Counted from the first letter of the stretch, positions 38,043-47,454 are shown. The stretch is 64,000 nucleotides of DNA from Lishizhenia tianjinensis (GCF_900116425.1 NZ_FPAS01000001.1:1188085-1252084), one strand, 5' to 3'. Program-made: numbers and translations. Notes: generated by a model from the sequence alone, not told the origin.

Positions 38043-38999
38043 TTAAAACGAAGGACAACTAATCATCCTGAATTTTGGAGATTTCTTTTTACACGGAATC
38101 GTTAACCCAAGAGAAACTTCATGTGCTCCTCCAGAAACTCCGTTATTTAATTGAGAAACGGTAATATCATAACTATAGCCCACTTTAAAATCTTCGAGCT
38201 CTATACCTACCAATAAGATAAAGGCGTCTCTATTCCTTAAGAAGGCACCCGCCGTAAAAGCTGAATACTTTACATAAGTACCCAAGTTTAATTGCTGAAA
38301 GCCTTGTTGGTAAGAATATAATATGGTTGGCATAATGGTAGTTACATTCTGGTATTGCGACTTAGACCCTAAAGGAATGGTAGCAGAAGTATGCGCCGTA
38401 ATACGTATAGGCATCTTGCTTTCACCTACAATCACAGATTCATTAGGTCTGTTTAAGTGCTTCGCTGCAACTCCTACATTAAAGTTTTCATTAAATAAAA
38501 TTACCCCAGCAGAAGCATCAAAAAACCCTCTACTTCCTCCCCTAACAACATCTTGAGTTGCGTAAATGAATCCTCTTCTATCATCTATTTGATCGGCGAA
38601 AGAAAGTTTAGACCAATCCAAAAACTTCTGGTTCCAGGTTGCTTGTGCACCCAAGAGCGCTGTCCATTTTCTATTGATGGGCAAGTGGTAAGAATAAATC
38701 AAGGATAAATGTGAATGATTTAGGGTATTACCAGCCATTCTATCATGTACTGCCGTAACTCCGAACCCTCCACTTATATTGTCGAAATACTGATCGTATG
38801 AAGCTGCAAAACTTACAAAATTCCCTGTAAGTGATGGCCATTGATTTCTATAGTTTGTGGCTATCCTAGGACAACCATTTGTTCCTGCGAAGGCGGGATT
38901 TAAATACAATGGATTAGCATAGAATTGCGAAAATTCTAAATCCTGGGCTACCACCAAGGAGCTAACAATTGTTGCGATGAATACAATAATTTTTCTCAT
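38043..38999 (-). CDS. PorP/SprF family type IX secretion outer-membrane protein
   Basis: The 318-aa protein has a signal peptide ending SLVVAQ, followed by the family hallmark DLEFSQFYANPLYLNPAFAG and RNQWPSL. It then shows the repeated barrel strands, including GGFGVTAVHDRMAG and RKWTALLGAQATW. PorP/SprF proteins bind the secretion machinery or help anchor partner adhesins at the cell surface. It is the third gene of an operon after an ECF sigma factor and a trans-envelope protein whose barrel is of the same kind, four bases downstream of that gene. Confidence 0.92.
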   Translation of the reverse strand: MRKIIVFIATIVSSLVVAQDLEFSQFYANPLYLNPAFAGTNGCPRIATNYRNQWPSLTGNFVSFAASYDQYFDNISGGFGVTAVHDRMAGNTLNHSHLSLIYSYHLPINRKWTALLGAQATWNQKFLDWSKLSFADQIDDRRGFIYATQDVVRGGSRGFFDASAGVILFNENFNVGVAAKHLNRPNESVIVGESKMPIRITAHTSATIPLGSKSQYQNVTTIMPTILYSYQQGFQQLNLGTYVKYSAFTAGAFLRNRDAFILLVGIELEDFKVGYSYDITVSQLNNGVSGGAHEVSLGLTIPCKKKSPKFRMISCPSF

Positions 39000-39003
39000 T
39001 TCC

Positions 39004-40740
39004 TTACATGTTTAAAATGCGTCGTGCATTTCGATTTGGTTTTAATTTATAGCGTAGGGTTAATTGATGACACAAATATTTTGCGTCGTCTATCTGACTT
39101 GTAGAGTAGTCAGCATTATAAATGAACCTTACTCTTTTCGTGTCTACCCCTAACGAAAGAGCTGGGTCAAATTCATTACTTATAGCAGCACCAAAATGAA
39201 ATCCTTTAAAATTCACATTGGCTCCTACCCACAATTCTCTCCAACTTCCTTGCTGTTGAAAAACCGCGTAGGTACTCAACACCGTTTTTTGTGAAAGTGA
39301 TTTATAATCTGTTCCAATTTGTGCTTGATAAAGCTGTTTTGCTTTGAAATCTTGCGTGAGATCGTTGGAATAAATATTATTGAAGTGTCTTCCAACATTA
39401 TCTATACTCGCGCCAAGGTAAAACCATGGTGTATTCAGTAAAAATCCAGCTTGAACATCTCTATACCATAAAGATTGACCGGTTGGTGTTTGGCCTTCTT
39501 CAAAAAACTGTACGGGTCTTCCTCTGTCTAACTCTATCACAGAGCCCATTACTAATTTGCTGGCATTTATTTGCTTGTTTCCAAACCTAAAACGCAGGGC
39601 TGGTTCAAAAGAGAATTTCTCACCTATACTTATTTTAGGTGAATATGTAAATGCTCCTTCCATGGTTTGAACAGCACCATTGTTGATGATGTTATGGTTA
39701 AGGTCAACCCCTATCCCTCCTTTTAACTCGTAGACGTAAGTATCAAAGGAAAATCTATTTGAAATTTGATTAGAAGCGGTTCCTAAATATTGTCCACGAG
39801 TTGCCCATTGAAACTTAGGTGCAACTTGTGTACCTACCATTCCGGGGTTCACTGTAAAACCTGTTGCAGACGGCAAACTGTAATATTGATCTCTGTAATT
39901 TTTAAGCGCCACGGGGTTGTTCATGGTACGTTTTACATCTCTTCCCAATTCATACAAGGCTCTTTTCAGCGTGAACGCTCTTTTGCTAGCCTCAGATTTA
40001 GAACTCACATTGCTTTGATGAACACTGTTATTTCCATGGTTTCCTGAACTTGAAAGATTCTCAGGCTCTTCCCCTTGAATTTGATTTATAGGATTGGTTC
40101 CAGAATTCTCTATGGCAGCAACAATTTTATCTAATCGTTCTTGGAAAATTTGTTGATTACTAGTGTTAAAAAGCTCCTCATTCTCAAAAATGGAAGTCTT
40201 TAAGATATTCTCTTCAAAATCCTTCTTAGTACGAGCAAGTGCTAAATTTTCTTCAAATTGAGACAGATCGAAAACCTGGTTAGAATTGGCCATAAAGTTA
40301 TTGGCCTCTCCTTCCGAAGTTACACCACCCATAGATAAAGCACTTGTCGCATCAAAAGAAGAAAAAGAATTCGTCGAAGTTGAATTCATTCCAATTTCAC
40401 CTTCAGAAATACTACTTAAATCTAATTGCTTTTCAGCGTATAAGGATTGATTATCCTTTCCGTAAAATAGCGCAAGGCCTGCACCTAAACCGAGAACAAA
40501 TACACTCAGAGCTCCCCAAAGTATAGGAGCTGCTTTTCTTTTGTTTTTAATTAATGCTTGTGTATCGAATTGAACAGGTTCTGCTTCAACTCCAGCCATT
40601 TTCCAGGCGTCCAAGTCAACAGAAAGTTCGGGATGCACGGCGATAAAATCCATCAACATCTTCTCTTGCGCGGGAGAAAGGTTTCCCTCGTGCAATTCAA
40701 ACATCCACTTATCTATGTTTTGGATAGAAGGTTCGCTCAT
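39004..40740 (-). CDS. Trans-envelope anti-sigma-like protein with PorP/SprF-like barrel
   Basis: The 578-aa protein has four parts. Residues 1-70 are an acidic helical segment (SIQNIDKWMFELHEGNLSP) like the cytoplasmic domain of Bacteroidota anti-sigma factors. Residues 71-94 form one membrane helix (APILWGALSVFVLGLGAG). Residues 95-280 are Ser/Asn/Glu-rich, low-complexity and long enough to cross the periplasm. Residues about 280-578 are barrel-like and align with PorP/SprF (DQYYSLPSATGFTVNPGMVG, KGGIGVDLNHN, LWYRDVQAGFLLNTPWFYLGASIDN). The gene overlaps the sigma gene by ATGA. The layout matches the dual membrane-spanning anti-sigma factors (Dma) reported in Bacteroides thetaiotaomicron; sensing of T9SS parts is my inference. 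Confidence 0.78.
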   Translation of the reverse strand: MSEPSIQNIDKWMFELHEGNLSPAQEKMLMDFIAVHPELSVDLDAWKMAGVEAEPVQFDTQALIKNKRKAAPILWGALSVFVLGLGAGLALFYGKDNQSLYAEKQLDLSSISEGEIGMNSTSTNSFSSFDATSALSMGGVTSEGEANNFMANSNQVFDLSQFEENLALARTKKDFEENILKTSIFENEELFNTSNQQIFQERLDKIVAAIENSGTNPINQIQGEEPENLSSSGNHGNNSVHQSNVSSKSEASKRAFTLKRALYELGRDVKRTMNNPVALKNYRDQYYSLPSATGFTVNPGMVGTQVAPKFQWATRGQYLGTASNQISNRFSFDTYVYELKGGIGVDLNHNIINNGAVQTMEGAFTYSPKISIGEKFSFEPALRFRFGNKQINASKLVMGSVIELDRGRPVQFFEEGQTPTGQSLWYRDVQAGFLLNTPWFYLGASIDNVGRHFNNIYSNDLTQDFKAKQLYQAQIGTDYKSLSQKTVLSTYAVFQQQGSWRELWVGANVNFKGFHFGAAISNEFDPALSLGVDTKRVRFIYNADYSTSQIDDAKYLCHQLTLRYKLKPNRNARRILNM

Positions 40741-41219
40741 TGAAATATTGTTAAATCCTTTAATTGTTTTTGCATCTTTTTTCTCGCTCTGTACAAATAC
40801 ACTTTTACTTGAGAATCAGATAAAGACAACATATCACCAATCTCTTGGTAATTATAGCCCTCCAAATCTCGCAGTAACACGATACTCTTTTGAATAGGTG
40901 GAAGTAATTCCAAAACCTTTTCAACGATCTCCTTTGCTTCAAAACTGTGACTCTCTACTCCCCGTTCTGGTAAAGTTTCTGAGTTATACACAGTTCGTCC
41001 TTTTTTCTTTGCAAAGTTGATTAACGTATTGTGTGCAGTTGTAAACATCCAAGACTTGGCCTTAACGGCTTCTATCTTTTTTCTGTTTTTCCAAAGCTTT
41101 TCGAAAACATCTTGTACAATATCATTGCTATCAGCCTCAACCCTGAGGTATTTCAACACATAGCCGTATAACCGACCTGCGTGCTCATTAACAACTTCAT
41201 TATACTCCGATCTCGTCAA
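40737..41219 (-). CDS. ECF-type RNA polymerase sigma factor
   Basis: The 160-aa protein has region 2 (SNDIVQDVFEKLWKNR, SWMFTTAHNTLINFAKK) and region 4 (LLPPIQKSIVLLRDLEGYNYQEIGDMLSLS, then VKVYLYRARKKMQK), the usual helix-turn-helix of sigma70 ECF factors. The start codon is TTG at 41219; no ATG fits the frame nearby. Its last four bases overlap the next gene (ATGA), which encodes the likely anti-sigma partner. A TAACTTTA box at 41260-41267 on the minus strand could be its promoter. Confidence 0.92.
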   Translation of the reverse strand: MTRSEYNEVVNEHAGRLYGYVLKYLRVEADSNDIVQDVFEKLWKNRKKIEAVKAKSWMFTTAHNTLINFAKKKGRTVYNSETLPERGVESHSFEAKEIVEKVLELLPPIQKSIVLLRDLEGYNYQEIGDMLSLSDSQVKVYLYRARKKMQKQLKDLTIFQ

Positions 41220-41522
41220 AAGAATGCCTGCTTTACAATTAAAACAATTTAACTCATCCTAAAGTTACACCCACCCTAAAAAAGATTTTTTTAAAGTGGT
41301 TTCAAGTACATTAGGACGCTTAGTATAAAAGTAATAAAAATTTAACGAACACTTTGTCCTTTAACATTTTAAGAAATTAAAAAGCAGCTATAGCTATGCA
41401 TACCTAATACTAGATTCAATATTTAGTGTAGAAAAAAAACGAATGTATTAGTTAAAAATCTGCGAACTTAAGTATGAAATGAATTTATTTTTCCTTAAGT
41501 TTAGGAGGTAAACTACTAAGAT
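41220..41522. other. Divergent intergenic region, sigma operon / fadD-like gene
   Basis: There is no gene here. On the minus strand a TAACTTTA box (41260-41267) could serve the sigma operon. On the plus strand a TAAGTTTA box (41496-41503) runs into the Shine-Dalgarno-like AGGAGGT (41503-41509) before the acyl-CoA ligase gene. Any autoregulated ECF promoter should lie here, but I cannot identify its motif. Confidence 0.5.
41503..41509 (+). promoter_or_regulatory. Strong Shine-Dalgarno AGGAGGT
   Basis: A full Shine-Dalgarno match 13 bases before the ATG at 41523. Such sites are rare in this window; its overlap with a possible -7 box (TAAGTTTA) makes the role uncertain. Confidence 0.45.
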
Positions 41523-43289
41523 ATGAAGACACCGGAAAGACTATTCGACATTCCCTACATACAAATGGAAAGCTATCCTCAAGAGGTAATGTTCTCCACA
41601 AAGGTTGACGGGAAATGGACTGCGATCTCTACGCAGGATTTTCTCCAACAGGCCAACGAAGTTTCAAAAGGTTTAATCGCCCTTGGAATTCAGCCAGGAG
41701 ATAAAATTGCTTTGGTATCTCCCAACAGATATGAGTGGAATATAATGGACATAGGTATTCAACAAACCGGTGCAATTGGAGTACCTATTTACCCAAACAT
41801 ATCAACAAAGGATTACCACTACATTTTTAACGATGCCGGAATTAAATTTTGTGTAACAGGTACAGAAGAACTCTACCATAAAATCACAAAAATTAAAGAA
41901 GACATACCGAGCTTAGAAAAAATCTATTGCTTCGATGAATTAGAAAATATTCCCCACTGGAGTGATATAAAGAAGGAAGCCAGTAAAACTGCTGAACAAG
42001 AAGTTGAGGATAGAAAGTCGGTAATTAAAAATGACATGCTGGCTACGATGATATATACTTCTGGTACAACGGGTAACCCGAAGGGTGTTATGTTATCACA
42101 TAATAACCTTATTTCAAATGTAATGGGGTGTCAACCAAGAATACCAGCCGATAATCATTCACGCGTTTTGTCTTTCCTTCCGGTTTGTCACGTTTACGAA
42201 CGCATGTTACACTACCTCTACATGTACTTGGGTTGTTCCATTTACTTCGCTGAATCTATGGAAACGATAGGCGATAATATTCGAGAAGTAAAACCACATG
42301 TATTCACAGCTGTACCGCGTTTATTAGAAAAGGTATATGAAAAAATCATGGCCAAAGGAGATGAATTATCTGGAATTAAGCGTAAGCTTTTCTTTTGGGC
42401 TGTAGAATTAGCAGAAGAATATGATGTATCAGGTAAAAGCGCCTTCTACAATTTTAAACTAGGCATAGCAAGAAAACTGATCTTTTCAAAATGGCAAGAA
42501 GCACTAGGTGGTAATGTGAAGGCTATCGCTTCTGGTAGTGCGGCACTTCAACCCCGTTTAGCTAGAATTTTCTTGGCGGCAGGAGTTCCAATTTTAGAAG
42601 GATATGGATTAACAGAAACTTCGCCAGTAATATCGGTTAACTGTTTCAAAGCTGGAATAAAAATAGGATCTGTAGGTACTACAATACAAGATGTAACGGT
42701 TAAAATTGCCGAAGACGGTGAGATTTTGGTAAAAGGTCCTAATGTAATGATGGGCTACTACAATCAACCGGAAAAAACGGCAGAAGCAATAGATGCTGAA
42801 GGTTGGTTCCATACAGGGGATATTGGTCAAATTGAAGATGGAAAATTCTTGCGAATTACAGACAGGAAAAAAGAAATTTTCAAAACATCTGGAGGTAAAT
42901 ACATCATCCCTCAAATGATGGAAAATAAATTCAAAGAAAGTCGATTCATTGAACAAATCATGGTGATTGGTGAGGGACAAAAACACCCAGCAGCTTTGAT
43001 TGTTCCTCAATTTGCCTTTATGAAAGAATGGGCTAAAAGAAAGAACATAGGTTTAAGTGCAAATGCTTCAAATGATGAAATTATAGCACATCCAAAAGTA
43101 ATTGAGCGCATAAAACAAGAAGTGGATGCTTACAACGAAAACTATGGAAAATTTGAACAGATTAAAAAGTTTGAATTATTGAACAAAGAAATGAGCACTG
43201 AAGGAGGTGAGTTAACAACAACTTTAAAGTTCAAACGTAAAATAATCTTAGAAATGTACAAAGATAAAGTAGAAGCTATCTACGGATAA
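41523..43289 (+). CDS. Long-chain acyl-CoA synthetase (AMP-forming)
   Basis: The 588-aa adenylate-forming enzyme activates fatty acids to acyl-CoA. Motifs are the ATP-binding loop MIYTSGTTGNPKGVMLSHNN, GYGLTETSPVISVN, and GWFHTGDIGQIEDGKFLRITDRKKEIFKTSGGKYI (hinge and catalytic Lys region). The overall layout is FadD15-like, with an inserted lid segment typical of the long-chain group. Single gene, with no neighbouring fatty-acid genes. Confidence 0.93.
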   Translation: MKTPERLFDIPYIQMESYPQEVMFSTKVDGKWTAISTQDFLQQANEVSKGLIALGIQPGDKIALVSPNRYEWNIMDIGIQQTGAIGVPIYPNISTKDYHYIFNDAGIKFCVTGTEELYHKITKIKEDIPSLEKIYCFDELENIPHWSDIKKEASKTAEQEVEDRKSVIKNDMLATMIYTSGTTGNPKGVMLSHNNLISNVMGCQPRIPADNHSRVLSFLPVCHVYERMLHYLYMYLGCSIYFAESMETIGDNIREVKPHVFTAVPRLLEKVYEKIMAKGDELSGIKRKLFFWAVELAEEYDVSGKSAFYNFKLGIARKLIFSKWQEALGGNVKAIASGSAALQPRLARIFLAAGVPILEGYGLTETSPVISVNCFKAGIKIGSVGTTIQDVTVKIAEDGEILVKGPNVMMGYYNQPEKTAEAIDAEGWFHTGDIGQIEDGKFLRITDRKKEIFKTSGGKYIIPQMMENKFKESRFIEQIMVIGEGQKHPAALIVPQFAFMKEWAKRKNIGLSANASNDEIIAHPKVIERIKQEVDAYNENYGKFEQIKKFELLNKEMSTEGGELTTTLKFKRKIILEMYKDKVEAIYG

Positions 43290-43339
43290 TATTCAAGGGG
43301 AATCTATACACATGGATTCCCTTTTTTAATTCACCTAAA

Positions 43340-43615
43340 ATGAAATACTTAACACTCCTTTTCACCCTCCCCTTTTTGTTTGCATGTTCCAAGCAAGAAG
43401 ACATGCAACTCATCAAAGATTGTACAGGTACTTACTTGAGAAAAAACAAGAAAGACCTTAAGGTGTGCAACGATGAAATACTTACAAATTATGAGGAAAA
43501 CGAATTAATAACCGTTGTGTATGAACGCGTGGAAGACTGCGCTCCTCAACAAGGCTTTGTTTGCGAATTATATCATGAACATGAAGGATACATCGTCGTA
43601 GAATCCATCTATTAA
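43340..43615 (+). CDS. Small lipoprotein, 91 aa
   Basis: It has a lipoprotein signal with the lipobox LLFACS (Cys16). The mature 75 residues are acidic and contain four further cysteines, in DCTGTY, KVCND, EDCAP and FVCELY, likely forming two disulfides. I recognise no family. It ends convergent with, and overlapping by four bases, the next gene. Confidence 0.7.
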   Translation: MKYLTLLFTLPFLFACSKQEDMQLIKDCTGTYLRKNKKDLKVCNDEILTNYEENELITVVYERVEDCAPQQGFVCELYHEHEGYIVVESIY

Positions 43616-43947
43616 TTTTCTTTAACAAAGGTAATCTTTACTACCCCCTGGTGATACTTGGGATAATGTGTTCCTTTTTGAAATTGATAGCCTAAAATGG
43701 TATTTTTAGCTTGTATCATGCTCGGGGTAGATTTGATGGTACTCTTGGTTCTATCCAGCACTACAGAACTTACCTTTCCTTCACTGTCAACGGCTATGTT
43801 GAAATACATCACTCCTTGGGTTTTCCCTTTCAACTTAAAATCTGTTGCTGTTAACAAATTTCTGTTGTCATTTTTTAAATCTCCACTTACTTGAGCTGAA
43901 GTAAAAAGTGAAAGTGCAGCAAAGGCTACCGTAATAAGTATTTTCAT
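43612..43947 (-). CDS. Secreted protein with TonB C-terminal-like fold, 111 aa
   Basis: The signal peptide ends LFTSAQ. The mature part follows the TonB C-terminal pattern: GVMYFNIAVDSEGKVSSVVLDRT, then QAKNTILGYQFQKG, then the last strand GVVKITFVKEN. It has no membrane anchor and no proline-rich span, so it is not a functional energy transducer by itself. Four bases separate its start from the downstream end of recG on the same strand. Confidence 0.65.
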   Translation of the reverse strand: MKILITVAFAALSLFTSAQVSGDLKNDNRNLLTATDFKLKGKTQGVMYFNIAVDSEGKVSSVVLDRTKSTIKSTPSMIQAKNTILGYQFQKGTHYPKYHQGVVKITFVKEN

Positions 43948-43950
43948 GTT

Positions 43951-46044
43951 TTAAGCTATTTTACTCCAATTGGGTTTAGAGCGCATTATGGTTTTTAATT
44001 TAGTACGGATAAATGCATGTTTAGGTTCCTGTAATTTAGGGTCTAATTTCAACATATTTCTGGCCGTCTCTCGCGCTATCGTCACGATAGGTCCATCCGT
44101 TACCAAATCAGCAATTTTAAGATTCAACAAACCACTCTGTTGTGTTCCCATGATGTCTCCCGGACCTCTTAGTTCTAAATCCACTTCAGAAATTTTAAAA
44201 CCGTCATTGGTTTCTACCATGGTCTCAAGTCTGCGTTTACCTTCTTTAGATATTTTGTCTCCCGACATCAAAAAACAATAAGATTTTTCGGCACCTCGTC
44301 CTACCCTACCCCTTAACTGGTGCAATTGAGAAAGTCCAAAACGTTCAGAACTTTCTATGATCATGACACTGGCATTAGGAACATTTACTCCAACTTCAAT
44401 TACAGTGGTAGCCACCATAATTTGAGTCTTACCAGAGGCAAACATTTGCATTTCAAATTCCTTATCCTCAGGCTTCATTTTACCGTGCACCATACTTATT
44501 TGATACTCTGGTCGCGGAAAACTTCGTTGTATGGATTCATAACCATCCATGAGGTTGAGGTAGTCCATACTCTCCGATTCCTCAATCAAAGGATACACCA
44601 CATAAACTTGTCTTCCCTTTTCTATCTCTCGTTTTAAGAAAGAAAAGATCTGCGGGCGAGCTTTTTCGTACCTGTGCTGTGTTTCTACTGGCTTTCTACC
44701 CGGAGGCAATTCATCGATCACACTTACATCTAAGTCGCCATAAGCAGTCATAGCCAAAGTTCTGGGAATAGGTGTAGCCGTCATTACCAAAACATGGGGC
44801 GGACGTGTATTTTTCTTTTGCAATTTAGCACGCTGAGCAACACCAAACCTATGCTGTTCATCGATTACAACCAAGCCAAGGTTCTTAAACTTCACCTTGG
44901 GTTCTATAAGCGCATGCGTACCGATTAATATATCTATTTCACCTGCTTCTAAAGCCTCGTGTAAAATTCTTCGTTCTTTGGTTCGTGAGGATCCTGTTAA
45001 TATGGCCACCTTTAAATCCATTTTGGCCACAAGTTCACTGATGGATTCAAAGTGCTGTTTGGCCAAGATTTCTGTAGGTGCCATAATTGCGGCTTGGAAA
45101 CCATTTCCAACGGCAAAAAGCATAGTTAACAATGCCACTAACGTTTTCCCCGACCCAACATCTCCTTGTAACAAACGGTTCATTTGCTCTCCTTTTCTTA
45201 GGTCCATGCGTATTTCTTTCAATACACGTTTTTGAGCTCCCGTTAATTCGAAAGGTAAATAATTGGCGTAAAAATCATTAAATACATCCCCTACTTGTTC
45301 AAAAGAAAAACCTTGAGATTTAGCAGCCATTATTTTTTTGCGCATCAAGAGTTCTAGCTGGAGAAAAAGTAGTTCTTCAAACTTTAATCGAAACTGTGCA
45401 CGCTTGGCCTCCTCTATGTTCAGGGGAGCATGAACCTTAATCAAAGCCTCCTCTCTGGGCATTAAGCGGTAGTGCTCGATGACCTCATGAGGAAGGGTTT
45501 CTGGTATTTTGCCTTTGATATTTGCAACCAGGTTTTGCGTAAGCTTTGCTATACCTTTTGTACTCAAACCTTTGGCCGTTAATTTTTCACCTGAGTGATA
45601 AACAGGTTCAAACCTAGCAGCTTGATTAGGATTAAAATCTTCTATTTCAGGGTGGGTGATGTTCCAATTGGAACCAAATCGTTTGGCTTTGCCGTACACC
45701 AAAATTTCACTTCCAACCTTGATCGATTTTTCTATCCATTTGAGTCCTTTGAACCATACTAAATCTATGCTTCCTGTGGCGTCTGTAAAACTGGCCACCA
45801 TGCGCTTACCTCTTCCAGCTCCAGTTGTATGAATTCGCGTTATGCGGCCGCGCAATTGAGCAAAACCTTCTAACTGCCTTAATTCTCTTACGGTATGAAA
45901 ACGCGTTCTATCCACATAGCGGAAAGGATAGTACTCCAACAAATCTTCAAAGGTTTTTACCCCTAATTCTTTCTGCAGTAAAACAGCTCGAGCAGAGCCC
46001 ACACCTTTTAAGTATTCTATGGGAGTTTGTAAGTAAGTTTGCAT
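43951..46044 (-). CDS. recG: ATP-dependent DNA helicase RecG
   Basis: The 697-aa branch-migration helicase remodels stalled forks and Holliday junctions. I start it at 46044 (MQTYLQTPIEYLKGVGSARA), consistent with the promoter box that ends two bases upstream. It has the N-terminal wedge/OB domain (FAQLRGRITRIHTTG), Walker A (LLQGDVGSGKTLVAL), DEQH (VVIDEQHRFGVAQR), MTATPIPRTLAM, and the C-terminal TRG region with QLRGRVGRGAEKSYCFL. Confidence 0.96.
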   Translation of the reverse strand: MQTYLQTPIEYLKGVGSARAVLLQKELGVKTFEDLLEYYPFRYVDRTRFHTVRELRQLEGFAQLRGRITRIHTTGAGRGKRMVASFTDATGSIDLVWFKGLKWIEKSIKVGSEILVYGKAKRFGSNWNITHPEIEDFNPNQAARFEPVYHSGEKLTAKGLSTKGIAKLTQNLVANIKGKIPETLPHEVIEHYRLMPREEALIKVHAPLNIEEAKRAQFRLKFEELLFLQLELLMRKKIMAAKSQGFSFEQVGDVFNDFYANYLPFELTGAQKRVLKEIRMDLRKGEQMNRLLQGDVGSGKTLVALLTMLFAVGNGFQAAIMAPTEILAKQHFESISELVAKMDLKVAILTGSSRTKERRILHEALEAGEIDILIGTHALIEPKVKFKNLGLVVIDEQHRFGVAQRAKLQKKNTRPPHVLVMTATPIPRTLAMTAYGDLDVSVIDELPPGRKPVETQHRYEKARPQIFSFLKREIEKGRQVYVVYPLIEESESMDYLNLMDGYESIQRSFPRPEYQISMVHGKMKPEDKEFEMQMFASGKTQIMVATTVIEVGVNVPNASVMIIESSERFGLSQLHQLRGRVGRGAEKSYCFLMSGDKISKEGKRRLETMVETNDGFKISEVDLELRGPGDIMGTQQSGLLNLKIADLVTDGPIVTIARETARNMLKLDPKLQEPKHAFIRTKLKTIMRSKPNWSKIA

Positions 46045-46046
46045 AA

Positions 46047-46054
46047 CAAAAATA
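46047..46054 (-). promoter_or_regulatory. -7 box TATTTTTG of recG
   Basis: A consensus -7 box only two bases before the ATG at 46044, implying a leaderless transcript. Confidence 0.55.
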
Positions 46055-46121
46055 CGCTCTTCGTATAGCCAAAGAGCGCATTTCAAAAATAAGCAGAGAA
46101 TTTAAATCTCCTATCAAAATT

Positions 46122-46928
46122 TTATTTTTCTACAGGTACAAATCGCATTAAGGTTGCCATTTTACCTTTGTTTAAACTCAAGGTATTCCCTGTTATAATG
46201 TAGTTATCTACTTTACTCAAAGTTGAAAGAAATAATTGTTCTATGTTCGCTCCCAAGCATCCTTTCTTCGTCGCTATCATCTCATTGAAATGTAGAAAGA
46301 ACATATTATTGGTGGTAAAACTTCCACTGTATTGGTTACAACTTGCATTTCCAGAAACTCTTTGGTTTAAGGTATCTAAAAACAAAGTTGGAACCAGATT
46401 CGTTAAACTGTCTGTAACTGGTTGACCTTTGATTTCAACCAACTTCCATTCTGTTTGCGTCAACGACACTCCAGCTTTATGAAGGGTGTAACGTTCTGCC
46501 AAATCTCCTTTGACTTGCTGACCTTCTTGATCTAAAAAGATAAGCGTATTTTCGCCTACTTTTAAGCGAGGCATACCTTCGGCATCCATCATAACATGCA
46601 TTCCTGTACTATCAAAAGAAAACTTCCCGGTGCGTATCACTTCCTCCTCCGATTTACCTTTATACTTTTCAACCAAGGTAAAGGCCTTGTCTTGAGAGAG
46701 TGTAAGCTTTGTTTCTACGGCTTCACAATCAGCACAAGGTCTACTTCCATAATAGGTACCCGCCCAATCCAAAGCATCCTCACTTGTGTGGTGATCTACC
46801 ACTTCTTGCTCTACAACAACTGCTTCTAACTCTGGTTCAACAATACCTTCTACCTCAGGTTTATTCCCTTCACACTTAATCATTACAAATGCTAAGAAAG
46901 CACCTAATACTACAACGCCTTTTTTCAT
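46122..46928 (-). CDS. NlpE-like and META-domain envelope protein
   Basis: The 268-aa protein has a lipoprotein-like N-terminus; Cys19 follows a Lys (VMIKC), which is not a standard lipobox, so lipidation is unsure. Residues about 53-150 match the NlpE N-terminal domain: WAGTYYGSRPCADCEAVETKL carries its CxxC. Residues about 155-265 form a META domain (TQTEWKLVEIKGQPV, GNASCNQYSGSF, ATKKGCLG, LNKGKMATLMRFVPV). Such proteins act in copper tolerance or surface stress sensing. Single gene. Confidence 0.82.
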   Translation of the reverse strand: MKKGVVVLGAFLAFVMIKCEGNKPEVEGIVEPELEAVVVEQEVVDHHTSEDALDWAGTYYGSRPCADCEAVETKLTLSQDKAFTLVEKYKGKSEEEVIRTGKFSFDSTGMHVMMDAEGMPRLKVGENTLIFLDQEGQQVKGDLAERYTLHKAGVSLTQTEWKLVEIKGQPVTDSLTNLVPTLFLDTLNQRVSGNASCNQYSGSFTTNNMFFLHFNEMIATKKGCLGANIEQLFLSTLSKVDNYIITGNTLSLNKGKMATLMRFVPVEK

Positions 46929-47001
46929 TTCCTTTAAATATTTCCTCTAAAGGTCAATAATTTAACAGCTAAGTGCAAAACAAAATCGAGAAAAATTACT
47001 T

Positions 47002-47454
47002 TCAGGCATTCTTCGTTGAATTCTGAGTGATATCCGTCATCATTTGCTTTAAAAGAGTGCGAAGTTGAAGCATATCTTCTACCTTCATGTTGGCAGCTCC
47101 TATGAGTTGTTGAGGAATACATTGTGCTTTTTCTTTTAATGATTTTCCCTTTTGCGTTAGAAAGATCAAAACCTTGCGTATATCCTCTTTATCCTTCTGT
47201 TTCTCCACCAACTCTTTTTGCTCTAGCTTTTTTAAAAGCGGTGTTAAGGTATTTGTTTTTAAGAACAATCTATCACATATCTCTGTTACCGATCTACCTT
47301 CTTTTTCCCATAAGAGTAACAGCACCAGGTACTGCGGATAGGTAATATTTAGCTCTTTCAGCAAAGGCCCATAATAGCGTGTTAGTGCATTAGAAATTGC
47401 ATAAAAAGGAAAACACAATTGGTTATCTAACAAAAGAATTTCGCCCTTTTTCAT
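47002..47454 (-). CDS. MarR/OhrR-type redox-sensing transcriptional regulator
   Basis: The 150-aa winged-helix repressor has the N-terminal peroxide-sensing Cys in NQLCFPFYAISNAL (about residue 14), as in OhrR. The recognition helix is in SVTEICDRLFLKTNTLTPLLKKLEQ, followed by the wing KQKDKEDIRKVLIFLT. It shares a four-base overlap with the upstream glutathione peroxidase gene and so is co-transcribed with it, a layout that suits autoregulation. Two palindromes at the operon promoter are its probable operators. Confidence 0.88.
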   Translation of the reverse strand: MKKGEILLLDNQLCFPFYAISNALTRYYGPLLKELNITYPQYLVLLLLWEKEGRSVTEICDRLFLKTNTLTPLLKKLEQKELVEKQKDKEDIRKVLIFLTQKGKSLKEKAQCIPQQLIGAANMKVEDMLQLRTLLKQMMTDITQNSTKNA

